A stretch of DNA of 64,000 bases, taken from JBOGNO01 sp050747245 (GTDB lineage: Bacteria > Acidobacteriota > Terriglobia > Acidiferrales > UBA7541). The stretch covers positions 124,001 through 188,000 of the forward strand of contig JBOGNO010000001.1 of assembly GCA_050747245.1 (NCBI GenBank), in the 5' to 3' direction. Positions 49,779 to 61,578 of the stretch are shown here, one piece after another. Below the pieces are notes generated by a model. That model was given only the letters and a program-made list of their open reading frames with translations, was not told where the DNA came from and did not search any database. A program made the translations under genes and the position numbers. How positions within the stretch are numbered: position 1 is the stretch's first letter; each line of letters starts with the position of its first letter.

Positions 49779-51085
49779 TGCACTCCTCCGTTGGCAACGG
49801 GCCGCCGCAGAAACACAGCGCGATTTCGCGGCAGGAGATATTTTGTCGCCACGGCTTGCACTTCTTCCGGCGTGACGCGCGCAAATCCCTCAAGCACCGT
49901 GTTCACGCGCTGCGCATCGCCATCGAACAACGCAAAGCACGCCAGCGCGTGCATCAGTCCATAGCGCGGCATTCCACCGCCTTCGAGTGTCGAAAAATAA
50001 TCGGCGCGGAATTTCACTTTCACTTCTTCCAATTCATCGGCGCGCGCGCCCTTTTCTTGTAGCTCTCGAATGATTTCATCGAAGGCCTGGAGCGTATCTT
50101 CGCTCGAAATATCCGGGCGATGAAAAATGCTGGTCGCAAGAAGCGCGGGCCCATTCGCGTCGAAAAGGTTTCCGCCCAGAGAGTTCAACCCTCCTGAAGC
50201 CTCTACGGCAATCTGCTTTTCGAGCACCAAAGTGCGGAAAATCCGCCCGGCGCGTCCGCCATGCAGAATCTCGTCCAGCATGGCCATCGCGTGCCAATCG
50301 GCAGTATTGCGTTCCGGCGCGTGATAGCCGATTGCCAGGGCCGGCAGCGCGCCGAATTTTTCTTCCACCTCGCCGCGTCGCTCCTCCGTCTGGGGCGGCT
50401 CGGACGCATCCGCAAACGGGGGCTTCGCTCCCGGCGGTATGTCGTCGAAATATCGCCGCGCCAGTGCGAATCCCTCCGCGGGCGTCACATCGCCCACCAT
50501 CAAGAGCACGGCATTGTTGGGAATGTAGTACGTCCGGAAAAAAGTTTGCACGTCCTCGAGCGTCGCCGCATTGAGATCGGCGAAGTCGCCGTAAAAATTG
50601 TGACCATTTGGCCAGCTGCGAAACGCCACGGGCGGCAAATCTAGCCAGGGAAATCCTCCGTAGGGCTGGTTCAACACGTTCACGCGAACTTCTTCCTTCA
50701 CTACGTCGCGCTGGTTTTTCAAATTTTCCTCGTTCACCTTGAGCGAACGCATGCGGTCCGCCTCCAGCCAGAGCACGCGTTCGAGGCCATTGGACGGCAC
50801 GGCTTCGTAGTAGTTCGTCAGGTCATGATGCGTCGAGCCATTCAGCACGCCGCCCGAAGAATTAATCAGACGGATGTGCATCATCTTTCCGGCGTTCTCC
50901 GACCCTTGAAACATCATGTGCTCGAAGAGATGCGCGAAGCCGCTGCGGCCGCGCGGTTCCAGGCGAAATCCAATCTGGTAATAAACTCCTACCGTCGTAA
51001 CAGGCGCGGAGCGATCCGGCGAAACAATCACACGCAAACCATTTTCGAGCGTATCGGTCTCAATCGGGATCTGCAGATGCTGCAA
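49775..51085 (-). CDS. Catalytic M16-family zinc peptidase
   Basis: 436 residues. The inverted zinc motif is HLFEH in GRSGFAHLFEHMMFQGSEN, with the distal Glu in VVKEEVRVNV. The GGGMPRYGLMHALACF segment is typical of the C-terminal half. It likely degrades or trims peptides, in complex with the zinc-less partner encoded immediately downstream. It has no signal peptide and is probably cytoplasmic. Confidence 0.93.
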   Translation of the reverse strand: MQHLQIPIETDTLENGLRVIVSPDRSAPVTTVGVYYQIGFRLEPRGRSGFAHLFEHMMFQGSENAGKMMHIRLINSSGGVLNGSTHHDLTNYYEAVPSNGLERVLWLEADRMRSLKVNEENLKNQRDVVKEEVRVNVLNQPYGGFPWLDLPPVAFRSWPNGHNFYGDFADLNAATLEDVQTFFRTYYIPNNAVLLMVGDVTPAEGFALARRYFDDIPPGAKPPFADASEPPQTEERRGEVEEKFGALPALAIGYHAPERNTADWHAMAMLDEILHGGRAGRIFRTLVLEKQIAVEASGGLNSLGGNLFDANGPALLATSIFHRPDISSEDTLQAFDEIIRELQEKGARADELEEVKVKFRADYFSTLEGGGMPRYGLMHALACFALFDGDAQRVNTVLEGFARVTPEEVQAVATKYLLPRNRAVFLRRPVANGGVQ

Positions 51086-51101
51086 GCGAACCTCCTCGGT
51101 T

Positions 51102-51959
51102 TCATTTCAGGATTTTGTCGAGCCGCGCCAGCATTTCTGCCGGTTCGGGCGATAACACTCGCGCCACCAGGCGCGCGACCGCGGCGTACGCTTCCCAGAA
51201 TTCCGCGGGATAGCTCCTCAGCGCTGTGGCGTGCTTTGCAATCGTCCGGTAATCTCTTCGCGAGAGCGGCCCGGACCATGCCTCCCGCGGCCCCATCCTC
51301 TCAAAATTCTGAAGCATCTGCCTCACTAAAGGCACGAGCGCTTGAGTTGCCCGCCGTCGTGTGAAGCCCACTCTCATCAGAATTTCCGTGGCCGTTTCGA
51401 CGAGCGCCAGTCCGTGTCCCGCCGCCATAGCGCCCGCCGCGTGATACGCCGGCTTGTCGCGGCCCTTCAGGACCACGGATGTTCCGCCCAGCGCGTGTGC
51501 GATCTTCCGCGCCATCTGTCGCGCGCGCGCGTCGCCTTCAATTCCGAATACCACACCTTCCAGCCGCGGAGTCGCGTTCTTGCCGAACGTCTGCATTGGG
51601 TGGAGCGAGCCCGTCGCCGCACCCAATTCCGCCAGCGGGCCCAGCGCAGAACGGTCGAGCGCGCCGCTCGTGTGCAGGGCGACTTTCTCTCGCCACTCCT
51701 CCCCTCCCATCTTCGCGAGTCGTCTGGCCACCTCATCCACGACATCATCCGGCGTCGTCACCAGAATCACCTGGGCTTCCAGAATTTCTCGCGACAGCTT
51801 CGCATGCGCCGAGCCGGCTCCGATGGCGCGCACGGCAGCGTGCGCGCTGGCGGGCGTCCGGCTAATTACCGCTCCGACTTTCCAGCCCGACTCTTTCAGC
51901 CTGCGCCCCAGCGCGCGTCCCACGCGCCCGGCTCCTATAATTGCAATCGTCGCGCTCAT
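51102..51959 (-). CDS. Rossmann-like DUF2520 protein
   Basis: 285 residues from ATG 51959. The N-terminus is a nucleotide-binding fold (TIAIIGAGRVGRALGRRLKESG) and the C-terminal half is the DUF2520 helical domain (AYHAAGAMAAGHGLALVETATEIL). It resembles ProC/PdxB-type reductases, with unknown substrate. VALHTSGALDRSAL and GSLHPMQTFG are typical of the family. It follows the M16 genes by 16 bases upstream, so it may head their transcript. Confidence 0.85.
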   Translation of the reverse strand: MSATIAIIGAGRVGRALGRRLKESGWKVGAVISRTPASAHAAVRAIGAGSAHAKLSREILEAQVILVTTPDDVVDEVARRLAKMGGEEWREKVALHTSGALDRSALGPLAELGAATGSLHPMQTFGKNATPRLEGVVFGIEGDARARQMARKIAHALGGTSVVLKGRDKPAYHAAGAMAAGHGLALVETATEILMRVGFTRRRATQALVPLVRQMLQNFERMGPREAWSGPLSRRDYRTIAKHATALRSYPAEFWEAYAAVARLVARVLSPEPAEMLARLDKILK

Positions 51960-52011
51960 CCGACATGCTAGAATACCGAGTCTGAGCATCCGAGGTTAAG
52001 TATTTTCTACT

Positions 52012-53166
52012 TTGCAAACACTCCTTGTCATTCTGCTGTCTCTCCTCGCGCTGGGCTGGCTGGCCCAGGGAATCCGCGCCTGGCGGGGCATGAAAAAGAT
52101 TCCGCGCCTTTCGAAGATTCCGCCGCGCGCCGGCGATTCGCCACCTCGCGTTTCGATTCTCCTCGCCGCGCGCAACGAAGCGGAAAAACTTCGCGCCGCG
52201 CTGGAATCCATGCTGGCGCTGGATTATCCGAATTTCGAAGTGATCGCCGTGGACGACCGCTCCGACGACGCGACCCCGCAAATTCTCCGCGATCTCGCCG
52301 CTCGCAGTCCGCGACTTAAGACCGCCCGCATCGAAACGCTTCCGCCCGGCTGGCTCGGCAAGCCCCATGCACTCGAAACCGCTTACGGTCTCTCGACGGG
52401 CGAGTTTCTCCTGTTCACCGATGCCGATATTTGGTTCGCCCCGGACGTGCTGAGCCGCGCTGTTGCTCTCACAGAGGAAAACCACTGGGATCATCTTACG
52501 CTTGCCGTCGGGATGGACCTCCGCGGCTTCTGGGAAAACACCGTACTTTCCTACATTCAATTTGGCTTTGTATTTGGAGTCCAGCCCTGGCGCGTGAGTG
52601 ATCCGCGCTCCGGCTGCTATATGGGCGTCGGCGCGTTTCAGCTCGTCCGCAAAAAAGTTTACGAAGCCATCGGTACGCACAAAAGGCTTGCGATGGAAGT
52701 CGTGGACGACATGAAGCTCGGAAAACTGGTGAAGCAGAATGGCTTTGCTTCCGGCACCGCCTCGAGCGACAACCTCATCCGCGTTCGCTGGCAGGAAGGC
52801 ATTCGCAATGTCATCAAAGGCATGACCAAGAATCTGTTCGCCGGACTCGGGTTCAGCGCCTCACAATCTGTCTTCACCGCCGCGATGCTCCTGCTCATTA
52901 GCGTGGTCCCGTTCGCGGCGCTTCCCTTCACTCACGGCTGGGCGCGCCTCGCCGCTGCAATCTCCGTCGTCACTGCCGTGACCGTGCACGGCCGGCTCTT
53001 CCACGAAACGGGCCACTCTTTTTTTTACGGACTCACGCAGCCGCTCGGCGCCTTCGTTTTCGTATACATGATTTATCGCTCGATGATTCTTACGCTTTGG
53101 CGTGGCGGCATCGTCTGGCGCGATACGTTCTATCCCCTTGCGGAACTCCGCAAGGGTTCCGTCTAG
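52012..53166 (+). CDS. Membrane-linked family 2 glycosyltransferase
   Basis: 384 residues. One N-terminal helix (LLVILLSLLALGWLAQGI), then a GT2 domain: VSILLAARNEAEKLRAALESM, FEVIAVDDRSDDAT, EFLLFTDADIWFAPDVL (DxD-type motif), and MEVVDDMKLGKLV. Three or four helices end the protein. The start is TTG 52012; no ATG fits. It is a lipid- or surface-glycan enzyme; the overall layout resembles hopanoid-associated HpnB-type transferases, but that is only a guess. Divergent from the DUF2520 gene. Confidence 0.85.
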   Translation: MQTLLVILLSLLALGWLAQGIRAWRGMKKIPRLSKIPPRAGDSPPRVSILLAARNEAEKLRAALESMLALDYPNFEVIAVDDRSDDATPQILRDLAARSPRLKTARIETLPPGWLGKPHALETAYGLSTGEFLLFTDADIWFAPDVLSRAVALTEENHWDHLTLAVGMDLRGFWENTVLSYIQFGFVFGVQPWRVSDPRSGCYMGVGAFQLVRKKVYEAIGTHKRLAMEVVDDMKLGKLVKQNGFASGTASSDNLIRVRWQEGIRNVIKGMTKNLFAGLGFSASQSVFTAAMLLLISVVPFAALPFTHGWARLAAAISVVTAVTVHGRLFHETGHSFFYGLTQPLGAFVFVYMIYRSMILTLWRGGIVWRDTFYPLAELRKGSV

Positions 53167-53198
53167 ACGCGGGGCGCGGCCGCCGGCTTCTCGCTCCC

Positions 53199-55265
<2,067 letters not shown>

Positions 55266-55280
55266 GATGTGTTTTCAACG

Positions 55281-55393
55281 CCCCTGCGTGGCGCATGCAC
55301 CATCCTCTGGCGACTCCGAGCGCAGCGCGCAAACCAAGCATTATAACCTGATCGGGAAAATGATTTTCTCGCTGCGCGCCACGCACGCAGGGG
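55281..55393. promoter_or_regulatory. uvrB promoter region with nested inverted repeats
   Basis: CCCCTGCGTGGCGC (55281-55294) and GCGCCACGCACGCAGGGG (55376-55393) form an imperfect 14-bp inverted pair 81 bases apart. Inside, minus-strand TATAAT (55345-55340) is a candidate -10. A perfect palindrome GAAAATGATTTTC (55356-55368) lies where the -35 should be. No E. coli-type LexA box is present. The palindrome is a candidate operator. Confidence 0.5.
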
Positions 55394-55396
55394 ATT

Positions 55397-56413
55397 TCAA
55401 AGCTTACCCGCAGGAATCAACCGGACTTCGGTTCGCGAATGGACTTCCCCGCTGTAGTGCACACGGTTATGCGCCGCTGCGCTGGTGACGGTAAAATCCA
55501 TCTCTTCGGAACTTGTTTCCGTCGTGCTCACGGCCATTCCCGTTTCAAGCGAAATCGCGCTTAGACTTTCTCCGTTGCCCGTCCATTTTCCCGACGTGCG
55601 CAGCCCGTGCTTGACGTAATCCACCGGAGTCGGATCGCCATGCGCGTGGTTGAGCAGTTCCCTCCGCGTCAGGATGATGGCGCAAGATTCGCCCGAATTT
55701 GTCGCGTTGGAATTCGCAGCAGAGTCTTCGGCCGGTTTGCTTTCGTCCGCTGCCGCCGAACACGGCTCGTTTCGCAAGTACGTGGCCTCCGATTTCCACA
55801 CCAGCCCTTCGAGGGGTTTCCCCTCGAACGGCTGCGTCGTCGTCCACTTTTCACCGAGCACGATTCCCTTCGCCGGCAGCGGCGTTGCGAGTCCCACACT
55901 CCTCAACGATTCCGTCATTCTGGCCGCGGCTTGCGGGTCTGAAAATAAATCTTCGAGCCCCTTCACGTCGCGCGTGCTCCCGTCCGGCTCCGTGGTGAAT
56001 TCAATCGAATGTCCCGCGAGCTTGCTATATTGCTGTTCGAGCGCATAGGCCTGCGGATCGAGCGCGTCGGTATTCGAAACGACTGCCGCCTTTTCATACG
56101 TCGCGCGGATGCGAACCTCCTCGTCTTCGCCGGGCGGGATTTTGCGCACGCTCAAGACTTCCATTCGGATCAGCAGGTTCGTGGATTCATCGAGCGCGTT
56201 GGCGCCTTCGGGGTCCGTGATCGGCCCAGTGGTTTTCGTTTTCGCCGTGGTGTGCAATTCAATCTGGTAGCGAAACACTTCGCCCGGCGTGAAGCGCGGC
56301 TTCAGATGCTGCCGTTCGTCGGCCGAGCTCGCCGTGCTTGCACATCCCAGGATGCAGGCGGCCGCAAAAACCGCCGCGCGCGCAAACGGCAAATTGAAAA
56401 ACCCGGGATTCAT
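55397..56413 (-). CDS. Exported hypothetical protein
   Basis: 338 residues with a signal peptide (FARAAVFAAACILGCASTASS), possibly a lipoprotein since a Cys follows LxxxC (ILGC). The mature part is beta-rich: RFTPGEVFRYQIELHTTAKT, EVRIRATYEKAAV, EWTTTQPFEGKPLEG-like and KWTGNGESLSAISLETG. No catalytic residues can be named. Seven bases after the AsmA-like gene on the same strand, suggesting a shared role in the cell envelope. Confidence 0.8.
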   Translation of the reverse strand: MNPGFFNLPFARAAVFAAACILGCASTASSADERQHLKPRFTPGEVFRYQIELHTTAKTKTTGPITDPEGANALDESTNLLIRMEVLSVRKIPPGEDEEVRIRATYEKAAVVSNTDALDPQAYALEQQYSKLAGHSIEFTTEPDGSTRDVKGLEDLFSDPQAAARMTESLRSVGLATPLPAKGIVLGEKWTTTQPFEGKPLEGLVWKSEATYLRNEPCSAAADESKPAEDSAANSNATNSGESCAIILTRRELLNHAHGDPTPVDYVKHGLRTSGKWTGNGESLSAISLETGMAVSTTETSSEEMDFTVTSAAAHNRVHYSGEVHSRTEVRLIPAGKL

Positions 56414-56419
56414 CGCGTA

Positions 56420-58981
56420 TTATTTTGGCCCCGTCGCGCCCGTCAGGAGCGGCGCATCCAGCGAGCCGCCCAGATGAAAAACTCCCGCCGGCGCGTCGGT
56501 GAGCGGACCCGGCGTCTTGGATGCAATCGGCGCTCCGGCGGATGTGAGTCGCAGGTCGAAGTTCCGCGCGAAATCCACGATGCCCGACCCTCGAATTTCA
56601 ATTCCGTCTTCTGCGAGCCGCAAATTTTTCACCAGAATTTTTCCGCCAGCGCAGGTGAATTCCGCCGCCGCGCGACCGAATGTGCTCGTGCCGCTTTGCG
56701 TGGCTGCAGCGCGCAGCGAAGCGATCAAGTCAAATCCGCGCACATGCGCATCGCGGATCTCGATTCTCCCCTTGCATGAAACCGAGTTTCCGAGCGCCGT
56801 TCGGCCCTCGCCTTGCGCACCGATGGCCAGATTCCCCGAAATATTTCCGCCAATTTTTCCGCGGAGCGACGTCGTCGCATCCGCGAGCGCATCCAAGTTC
56901 ACTCCGTCGAGTTCAAGGTCGCCGCGGTAATTCGGCGCGGCTTCAAGGTCTGCCGCAAATTCGCCGCGCACTTTTCCGCCATAGAAATCCGCTTCCCCGC
57001 CCGCAAGTTTCAGCCGCCTGCCATCCACGCTGAGCTCCCCGCGCAGTTGTCCCAGCGCCAACGATCCGGCCTCAAATTTCTCCACCGTTATTTTCCCCGT
57101 GCCCACAAGGCCTGCGGGAACCCGGACGGGCGAAGCCCCGCCGAGAAAAGGCAGCAGCCTTTGCATCAGGCTTGCTCTCCATTGCGGATTGAGCCACCTG
57201 TCGAACTCCGCGCCGCTCAGCCGGTCCGCGGCCAGCGAAAAAGTCCATCCGTCATCATTATTTCCGCGGCGCAGCGTGCCGCTCCATTTCGCGCCGAATG
57301 CCTGCGCCGATCCGAGTGCAATATTTTTCCCCTCCGCACGCAAGTCCGCCGTCGCCTTGATGCCTCGCACGGGCTGATTCAAGAATGGTGCGTGCACCGT
57401 AAGGCCGCTCGTCTCGATTTTTCCAAGCGCATCGGAAAATGCCGGCCACGGTTGCCCCTGCCATTTCAGTTCCGCCTTCACCGGCCCGGCCACGCTCCAG
57501 CCCGCTGGAAGCGGTCTTCCCAATGCAGCCGCTGCTTCCAGAATCCCTTCGACGCGTTCAATGCTTGCGGAAATTCTCGCGGACGTTGTCCACTGGCTCC
57601 GCTCTTGCGCTGAAAATTCCATTCGCATTTCGTCTCTGCTGCCAATCGAGATGTGGAACGGCGTGACGTCAATTTGCTTTCCGTTCCAGCGCAGCGTAGC
57701 CGCCTCCGATCGCACGCTCTCGCTCAAGCTCCCACCTTCGAGGTTTGCGGCGCTCATCGCGATCGTTCCGCGTTCTACTTTCGGCGGCCATCCTGCCAGC
57801 GTGAAATCCACGCGCGCCTCGCCGCGCGCCTGCAGCTCCTCCGCGACGCCGGGATAAAAAGCGCGCAGCCATACGAGCAGGTCCTCGAGCTGCACGCCGG
57901 GCGATTGAATCTGGAGCGTCATGTCTCGCGAAGGCGTCATCGAGTAATCCGCCTTCGTCGTCCATCCCAGCTCGCCGGTCGCGCGTAGGTTCGACCTGGG
58001 TGTTTCGAGCGTTACGCTCTTCAATTCGAGCCGCGAATTCTCCGGACGCCACGCTGCCGCCAACTCCACGTTTACCGCCGGCTCTTCGGCCCGCAGCGGC
58101 AAATCCCAGCGATGCATGCGCCGCAACTCGGCGTGTCCCGCAAAATCCCAGTCCATCTGGCTCGCCTTTGCTGTCATGGCCAGAGAAAAAGTTCCCCGAA
58201 CTCCCGAATCCGTTCCTCGCGCCAGCCGCAGCACATCCGGCAGCGACGCTTCGCTCCAGTCCAGCTCCAGTTCCGCCGGACGCAGGCGCGATCCAATTCC
58301 TCCCGCTTGCCCATGCAGCTCCAGCATTCCGGCCTGCTGCAGGGGCGTCGCCGCGCGCCGGGGCTGCGCCTCCGCGTCGATTCGCCACTGCCCGGGGTTG
58401 GCTTGTTCCGTAGTTCCGGTCACCCCTACCAGCGCGAACGGAAGCTTTTCTTCCTCGCGTTTGAAATTGATTCTCCCGTTGTCGAATTCGATCCGCGCGA
58501 ATTTCGGAGCCCCGCGGCCGCTCCCGCCCACTGCCGGACCGCTAGCCGGCCGCGGCAGCCAGCTCTCGATATTCCACCGGCCGTCCGCCGCGCGGACCAG
58601 GTTCAAACTCGGCTGCGTGAACGAAAGCGTCCCCAGTTCCAGCCGCCCGCGCAGCAAAGCCGCCCATCTCAGCCGTATTTCCAGTTTCTCGGCGCGCAAA
58701 AAATATTCCCGCCCGAACCGCGGATCCTCGCCCACCGTCACCGATTGCGCTTCGAGCTCCGGCACGCCGAAAAAATTTACGGAAAATGACCCCGCTTCCA
58801 CGGACCGCCCAAACGCCGCTTCCAGCCGCGCGATCAGGTAACGGTGAGGACGCCCTCGCGCGATCAGCAGCGAAATCCCCGTCTGCGCAATCCACAGGGC
58901 CGCCAAGAACACAATAATCCGGAAGATCCAGCGTCTTTTTCGCCGCCGCGGCTTTTCTTTTTCCGATGATTCGGGATGCAT
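56420..58981 (-). CDS. AsmA-family envelope protein
   Basis: 853 residues: a basic N-terminus (KEKPRRRKRRW), one membrane helix (IFRIIVFLAALWIAQTGISLLI, about 19-40), then a long beta-strand-rich periplasmic part typical of AsmA/TamB-like proteins (YLIARLEAAFGRSVEAGSFSVNFFG; SFTQPSLNLVRAADGRWNIESWL). The C-terminal quarter carries AsmA_2-like segments (FGRAAAEFTCAGGKILVKNLRLAEDG; IEIRGSGIVDFARNFDLRL). These proteins are linked to outer-membrane lipid transport and assembly. It is followed by the exported hypothetical gene. Confidence 0.88.
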   Translation of the reverse strand: MHPESSEKEKPRRRKRRWIFRIIVFLAALWIAQTGISLLIARGRPHRYLIARLEAAFGRSVEAGSFSVNFFGVPELEAQSVTVGEDPRFGREYFLRAEKLEIRLRWAALLRGRLELGTLSFTQPSLNLVRAADGRWNIESWLPRPASGPAVGGSGRGAPKFARIEFDNGRINFKREEEKLPFALVGVTGTTEQANPGQWRIDAEAQPRRAATPLQQAGMLELHGQAGGIGSRLRPAELELDWSEASLPDVLRLARGTDSGVRGTFSLAMTAKASQMDWDFAGHAELRRMHRWDLPLRAEEPAVNVELAAAWRPENSRLELKSVTLETPRSNLRATGELGWTTKADYSMTPSRDMTLQIQSPGVQLEDLLVWLRAFYPGVAEELQARGEARVDFTLAGWPPKVERGTIAMSAANLEGGSLSESVRSEAATLRWNGKQIDVTPFHISIGSRDEMRMEFSAQERSQWTTSARISASIERVEGILEAAAALGRPLPAGWSVAGPVKAELKWQGQPWPAFSDALGKIETSGLTVHAPFLNQPVRGIKATADLRAEGKNIALGSAQAFGAKWSGTLRRGNNDDGWTFSLAADRLSGAEFDRWLNPQWRASLMQRLLPFLGGASPVRVPAGLVGTGKITVEKFEAGSLALGQLRGELSVDGRRLKLAGGEADFYGGKVRGEFAADLEAAPNYRGDLELDGVNLDALADATTSLRGKIGGNISGNLAIGAQGEGRTALGNSVSCKGRIEIRDAHVRGFDLIASLRAAATQSGTSTFGRAAAEFTCAGGKILVKNLRLAEDGIEIRGSGIVDFARNFDLRLTSAGAPIASKTPGPLTDAPAGVFHLGGSLDAPLLTGATGPK

Positions 58982-59032
58982 TGCGTGAGCAGGAATTGTG
59001 TCAGAAGCCTGCGGGGAAAGAAAGCTGCCGCC

Positions 59033-59860
59033 TCAGTGGACCTCATGAAACAGGCGGTTCCATCGCGTGCGGCTGGGCAGGTGCCGAAGCGCATCGGCGA
59101 TTCCCAGGATCGTGCTCACCAGACCGCGATTGTCGTAATCCTCGCTCGACGCACTCACCGACCAGTACACCACCACCGGCCTTCCCATGATCGCGTCGCG
59201 GTGCACGAACCCCCAATACCGGCTGTCCCAGCTGCTTTCCCGGTTGTCTCCCATTACGAAGTAATGGTCCGGCGGCACGATCAGTTCGCCCTTCACCACA
59301 TGTTTTAGGATCTCGCCGGCCCACTCCGGCCGCAATCCCCCGTTCAAGAAATAGCGGTCTGTCGGCGGAAAATCGTCTCCGAAGGGGTCCGTGGGGTACG
59401 GCTTGTGCACCGCGTAGGGTTCGCCCAGCCGCAGTCCGTTGATGTACACCTGCCGGTCGATGATTTTAATCCGCTCCCCGGGCAATCCGATCACGCGCTT
59501 CACGTAGTGCGGGTGATCGTCGAAGGGAAACTTGAAAACGATAACATCTCCCCGCTCCACCGCGCGGTACGGAAGTATTTTCTCGAACCAGTGGCCCCGC
59601 CCTCCGAAGATGAATTTGTTCACCAGCAGGTGATCTCCCACCATCAGCGTCGGTTCCATGGATTGCGAAGGAATCTTGAACGCCTGCACGATAAACGTCG
59701 TGGCGTAGAGCGCCAGCAGGATCGTCACCAGCAGCGATTCCGCGTATTCGCGCAGGCTGCTTTTCGACTGCCCCGGGTATCGGGCCGGATGAGCTACTTC
59801 GTTGGTTTGTTGCGTCTCTTCAATCGCTGCTTCTGGTGTGGGAGTCGCCTCTTCGTTCAT
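59033..59860 (-). CDS. lepB: Signal peptidase I
   Basis: 275 residues. The membrane anchor is SLLVTILLALYATTFIVQ. The catalytic Ser is in IPSQSMEPTLMVGDHLLVNKF, the catalytic Lys in HPHYVKRVIGLPGERI, and the conserved box is VMGDNRESSWDSRYWGFV. It removes signal peptides of exported proteins. It overlaps rnc by four bases (ATGA), an arrangement seen in many bacteria. Confidence 0.97.
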   Translation of the reverse strand: MNEEATPTPEAAIEETQQTNEVAHPARYPGQSKSSLREYAESLLVTILLALYATTFIVQAFKIPSQSMEPTLMVGDHLLVNKFIFGGRGHWFEKILPYRAVERGDVIVFKFPFDDHPHYVKRVIGLPGERIKIIDRQVYINGLRLGEPYAVHKPYPTDPFGDDFPPTDRYFLNGGLRPEWAGEILKHVVKGELIVPPDHYFVMGDNRESSWDSRYWGFVHRDAIMGRPVVVYWSVSASSEDYDNRGLVSTILGIADALRHLPSRTRWNRLFHEVH

Positions 59861-60588
59861 TCGTGGCTCGGTAAGACTTCCGCGTCTCGCTCCAGCGTCT
59901 CCAGTGCGATTTCTGCTGCGGCTTGCTCCGCTTCCTTCTTGCTCATCCCTTCTGATGCGCCCAGCTGCCTCCCGTCAAGCCACACTTCGATGTCGAAAAC
60001 CTTCCGGTGTTCCGGCCCCCGCTCTCGCACCTTGCGATATTGCACCGAGCCCAGCCCGCGCCGTTGCAGCCATTCCTGCAGCGCCGATTTATGGTCCGCC
60101 TCTCCCAGCGGCCCTGCCTGCTCCGCCACTTCCGGATTCAGCAGCGTGCGCTCGATAAACTGCGTCGCGGCCGTCATCCCGGCATCCAGGTAAATCGCAC
60201 CCGTCACGGCTTCAAATGCATCCGCGAGCAGTTTGCGCTTCTCGCGGCCGCCGGTCTTTTCTTCTCCAGGCCCCAGTCGTAGATATTTTCCCAGCCCCAG
60301 CCAGCGCGCCGCAGCCGCCACCGAATTCAAATTGACCAGTCGCGAACGCGCTTTCGATAGCTTTCCCGCGTCCCACTCCGGATTCCGCTCCATCAAATGC
60401 TGGCTAACCACCAGCCCCAGCACACTGTCGCCCAAAAACTCCAGCCGGTCGTTATCGAACTTCTCCGCAATTTGAGAAACTTCGCGATGAGAACGATGCG
60501 TCACAGCGCATTCAAGCCATTTTGCTTCCCGAAATCTGTGACCCAGGATGTCTTCCAGGCTCTCTCGTTCTTCGGCTGGCAGCGGCAT
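59857..60588 (-). CDS. rnc: Ribonuclease III
   Basis: 243 residues. The nuclease signature is NDRLEFLGDSVLGL (residues about 44-57), with the acidic LADAFEAVTGAIYLD. The dsRNA-binding domain starts DHKSALQEWLQRRG and ends SKKEAEQAAAEIALETLE. It processes rRNA and cleaves double-stranded RNA. It overlaps lepB. Confidence 0.97.
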   Translation of the reverse strand: MPLPAEERESLEDILGHRFREAKWLECAVTHRSHREVSQIAEKFDNDRLEFLGDSVLGLVVSQHLMERNPEWDAGKLSKARSRLVNLNSVAAAARWLGLGKYLRLGPGEEKTGGREKRKLLADAFEAVTGAIYLDAGMTAATQFIERTLLNPEVAEQAGPLGEADHKSALQEWLQRRGLGSVQYRKVRERGPEHRKVFDIEVWLDGRQLGASEGMSKKEAEQAAAEIALETLERDAEVLPSHE

Positions 60589-60600
60589 GGCTCGCCCTCG

Positions 60601-61506
60601 TCAGGGTTTGGCCGCCGGCTTCGCCGCCGCCTTCTTCTTGGCTTCATCTTCGAGCGACTTGCAGCGGTCTTGCAGCGTGCCCTGCTGCTTTGCGCACTTG
60701 TCGAACGCGTCCGCGGCCTCAATGAACTTGCTCAGGTCTACATCCCCTAACCCCAGCACATAAAAGTCGGCCGGATCGGCATCCGGAACGAGCTGCGTCG
60801 CCTTCTGCAACTCCTCGACCGATCCCGCGGCGTTTCCTTCGCGAAAATAAACCAGCCCCAGGCCGCTGTGGGCCCGGTATCCCAGTTCCGTCTTGGCCTT
60901 CAGGAATTCGTCATCGGACAGCGTCGCCGGTTTTTGTACCGTGGGCATCAACTCGATCGCGTGCTTCAAATTGGTTTCGAGGCGCGACAGCACCGTGTCA
61001 TGATCCGGCCTCTTGGAAATGTCCGTGTGCGGAATGTACCAGCCCTCCAGCACCAACGAGGAATAGTCGTCTTTATTCAGCGCGATGGCTTTGCCCGTGC
61101 TCGCTTCCATCTTGTCGAATTGATTCTTCGCGAAGTACGCGTAGGCCAGCCGGTCGTACACTGTCCCCGCATACCGGCTTTGCGGATACTTCTGCAAAAA
61201 CTGCTCACCCTGTTGAATCACCGGGTCGGGATTATCTTGTTTCAGCGAATAGAATGTTTGGTAGGCCTGTTCCTCTGCCGGATCCGCCTTCACCGCTTCC
61301 GGTGTTCCGTTGGCATTATCGAATGAAATCCCTCCCGCATTGGTTGCGGGTTTGTCTTTGTCCGTGGGCTGGCTCTGGCTGGGCTGCTGCGTCTGTTGCT
61401 GGCTCGGGTTGGTGTCCTGCGCCGCTGCATTTATCGGCCCGAGTCCTAGCCACATTCCCGCAGTTAGAATCGCGATCCACATTTTCTTGTTCGCTGGCGC
61501 TTTCAT
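60601..61506 (-). CDS. Exported TPR-like protein
   Basis: 301 residues: signal peptide (KMWIAILTAGMWLGLGPINAAAQ), a Gln/Ser/Pro-rich linker (residues 30-55), then TPR-like helices: FLQKYPQSRYAGTVYDRLAYAYF, AHSGLGLVYFREGNAAGSVEELQKATQLVP. The C-terminus is Lys/Ala-rich (KKKAAAKPAAKP). No enzyme motif. It lies 12 bases upstream of rnc and may be co-transcribed. Confidence 0.82.
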   Translation of the reverse strand: MKAPANKKMWIAILTAGMWLGLGPINAAAQDTNPSQQQTQQPSQSQPTDKDKPATNAGGISFDNANGTPEAVKADPAEEQAYQTFYSLKQDNPDPVIQQGEQFLQKYPQSRYAGTVYDRLAYAYFAKNQFDKMEASTGKAIALNKDDYSSLVLEGWYIPHTDISKRPDHDTVLSRLETNLKHAIELMPTVQKPATLSDDEFLKAKTELGYRAHSGLGLVYFREGNAAGSVEELQKATQLVPDADPADFYVLGLGDVDLSKFIEAADAFDKCAKQQGTLQDRCKSLEDEAKKKAAAKPAAKP

Positions 61507-61578
61507 TTTGTCTCTTCCCCTTTGCCGCTAAGGTCCGTTCTGTGCCATTTCTTTTTTCTTCTGTCCCTTTCTTTCTTC

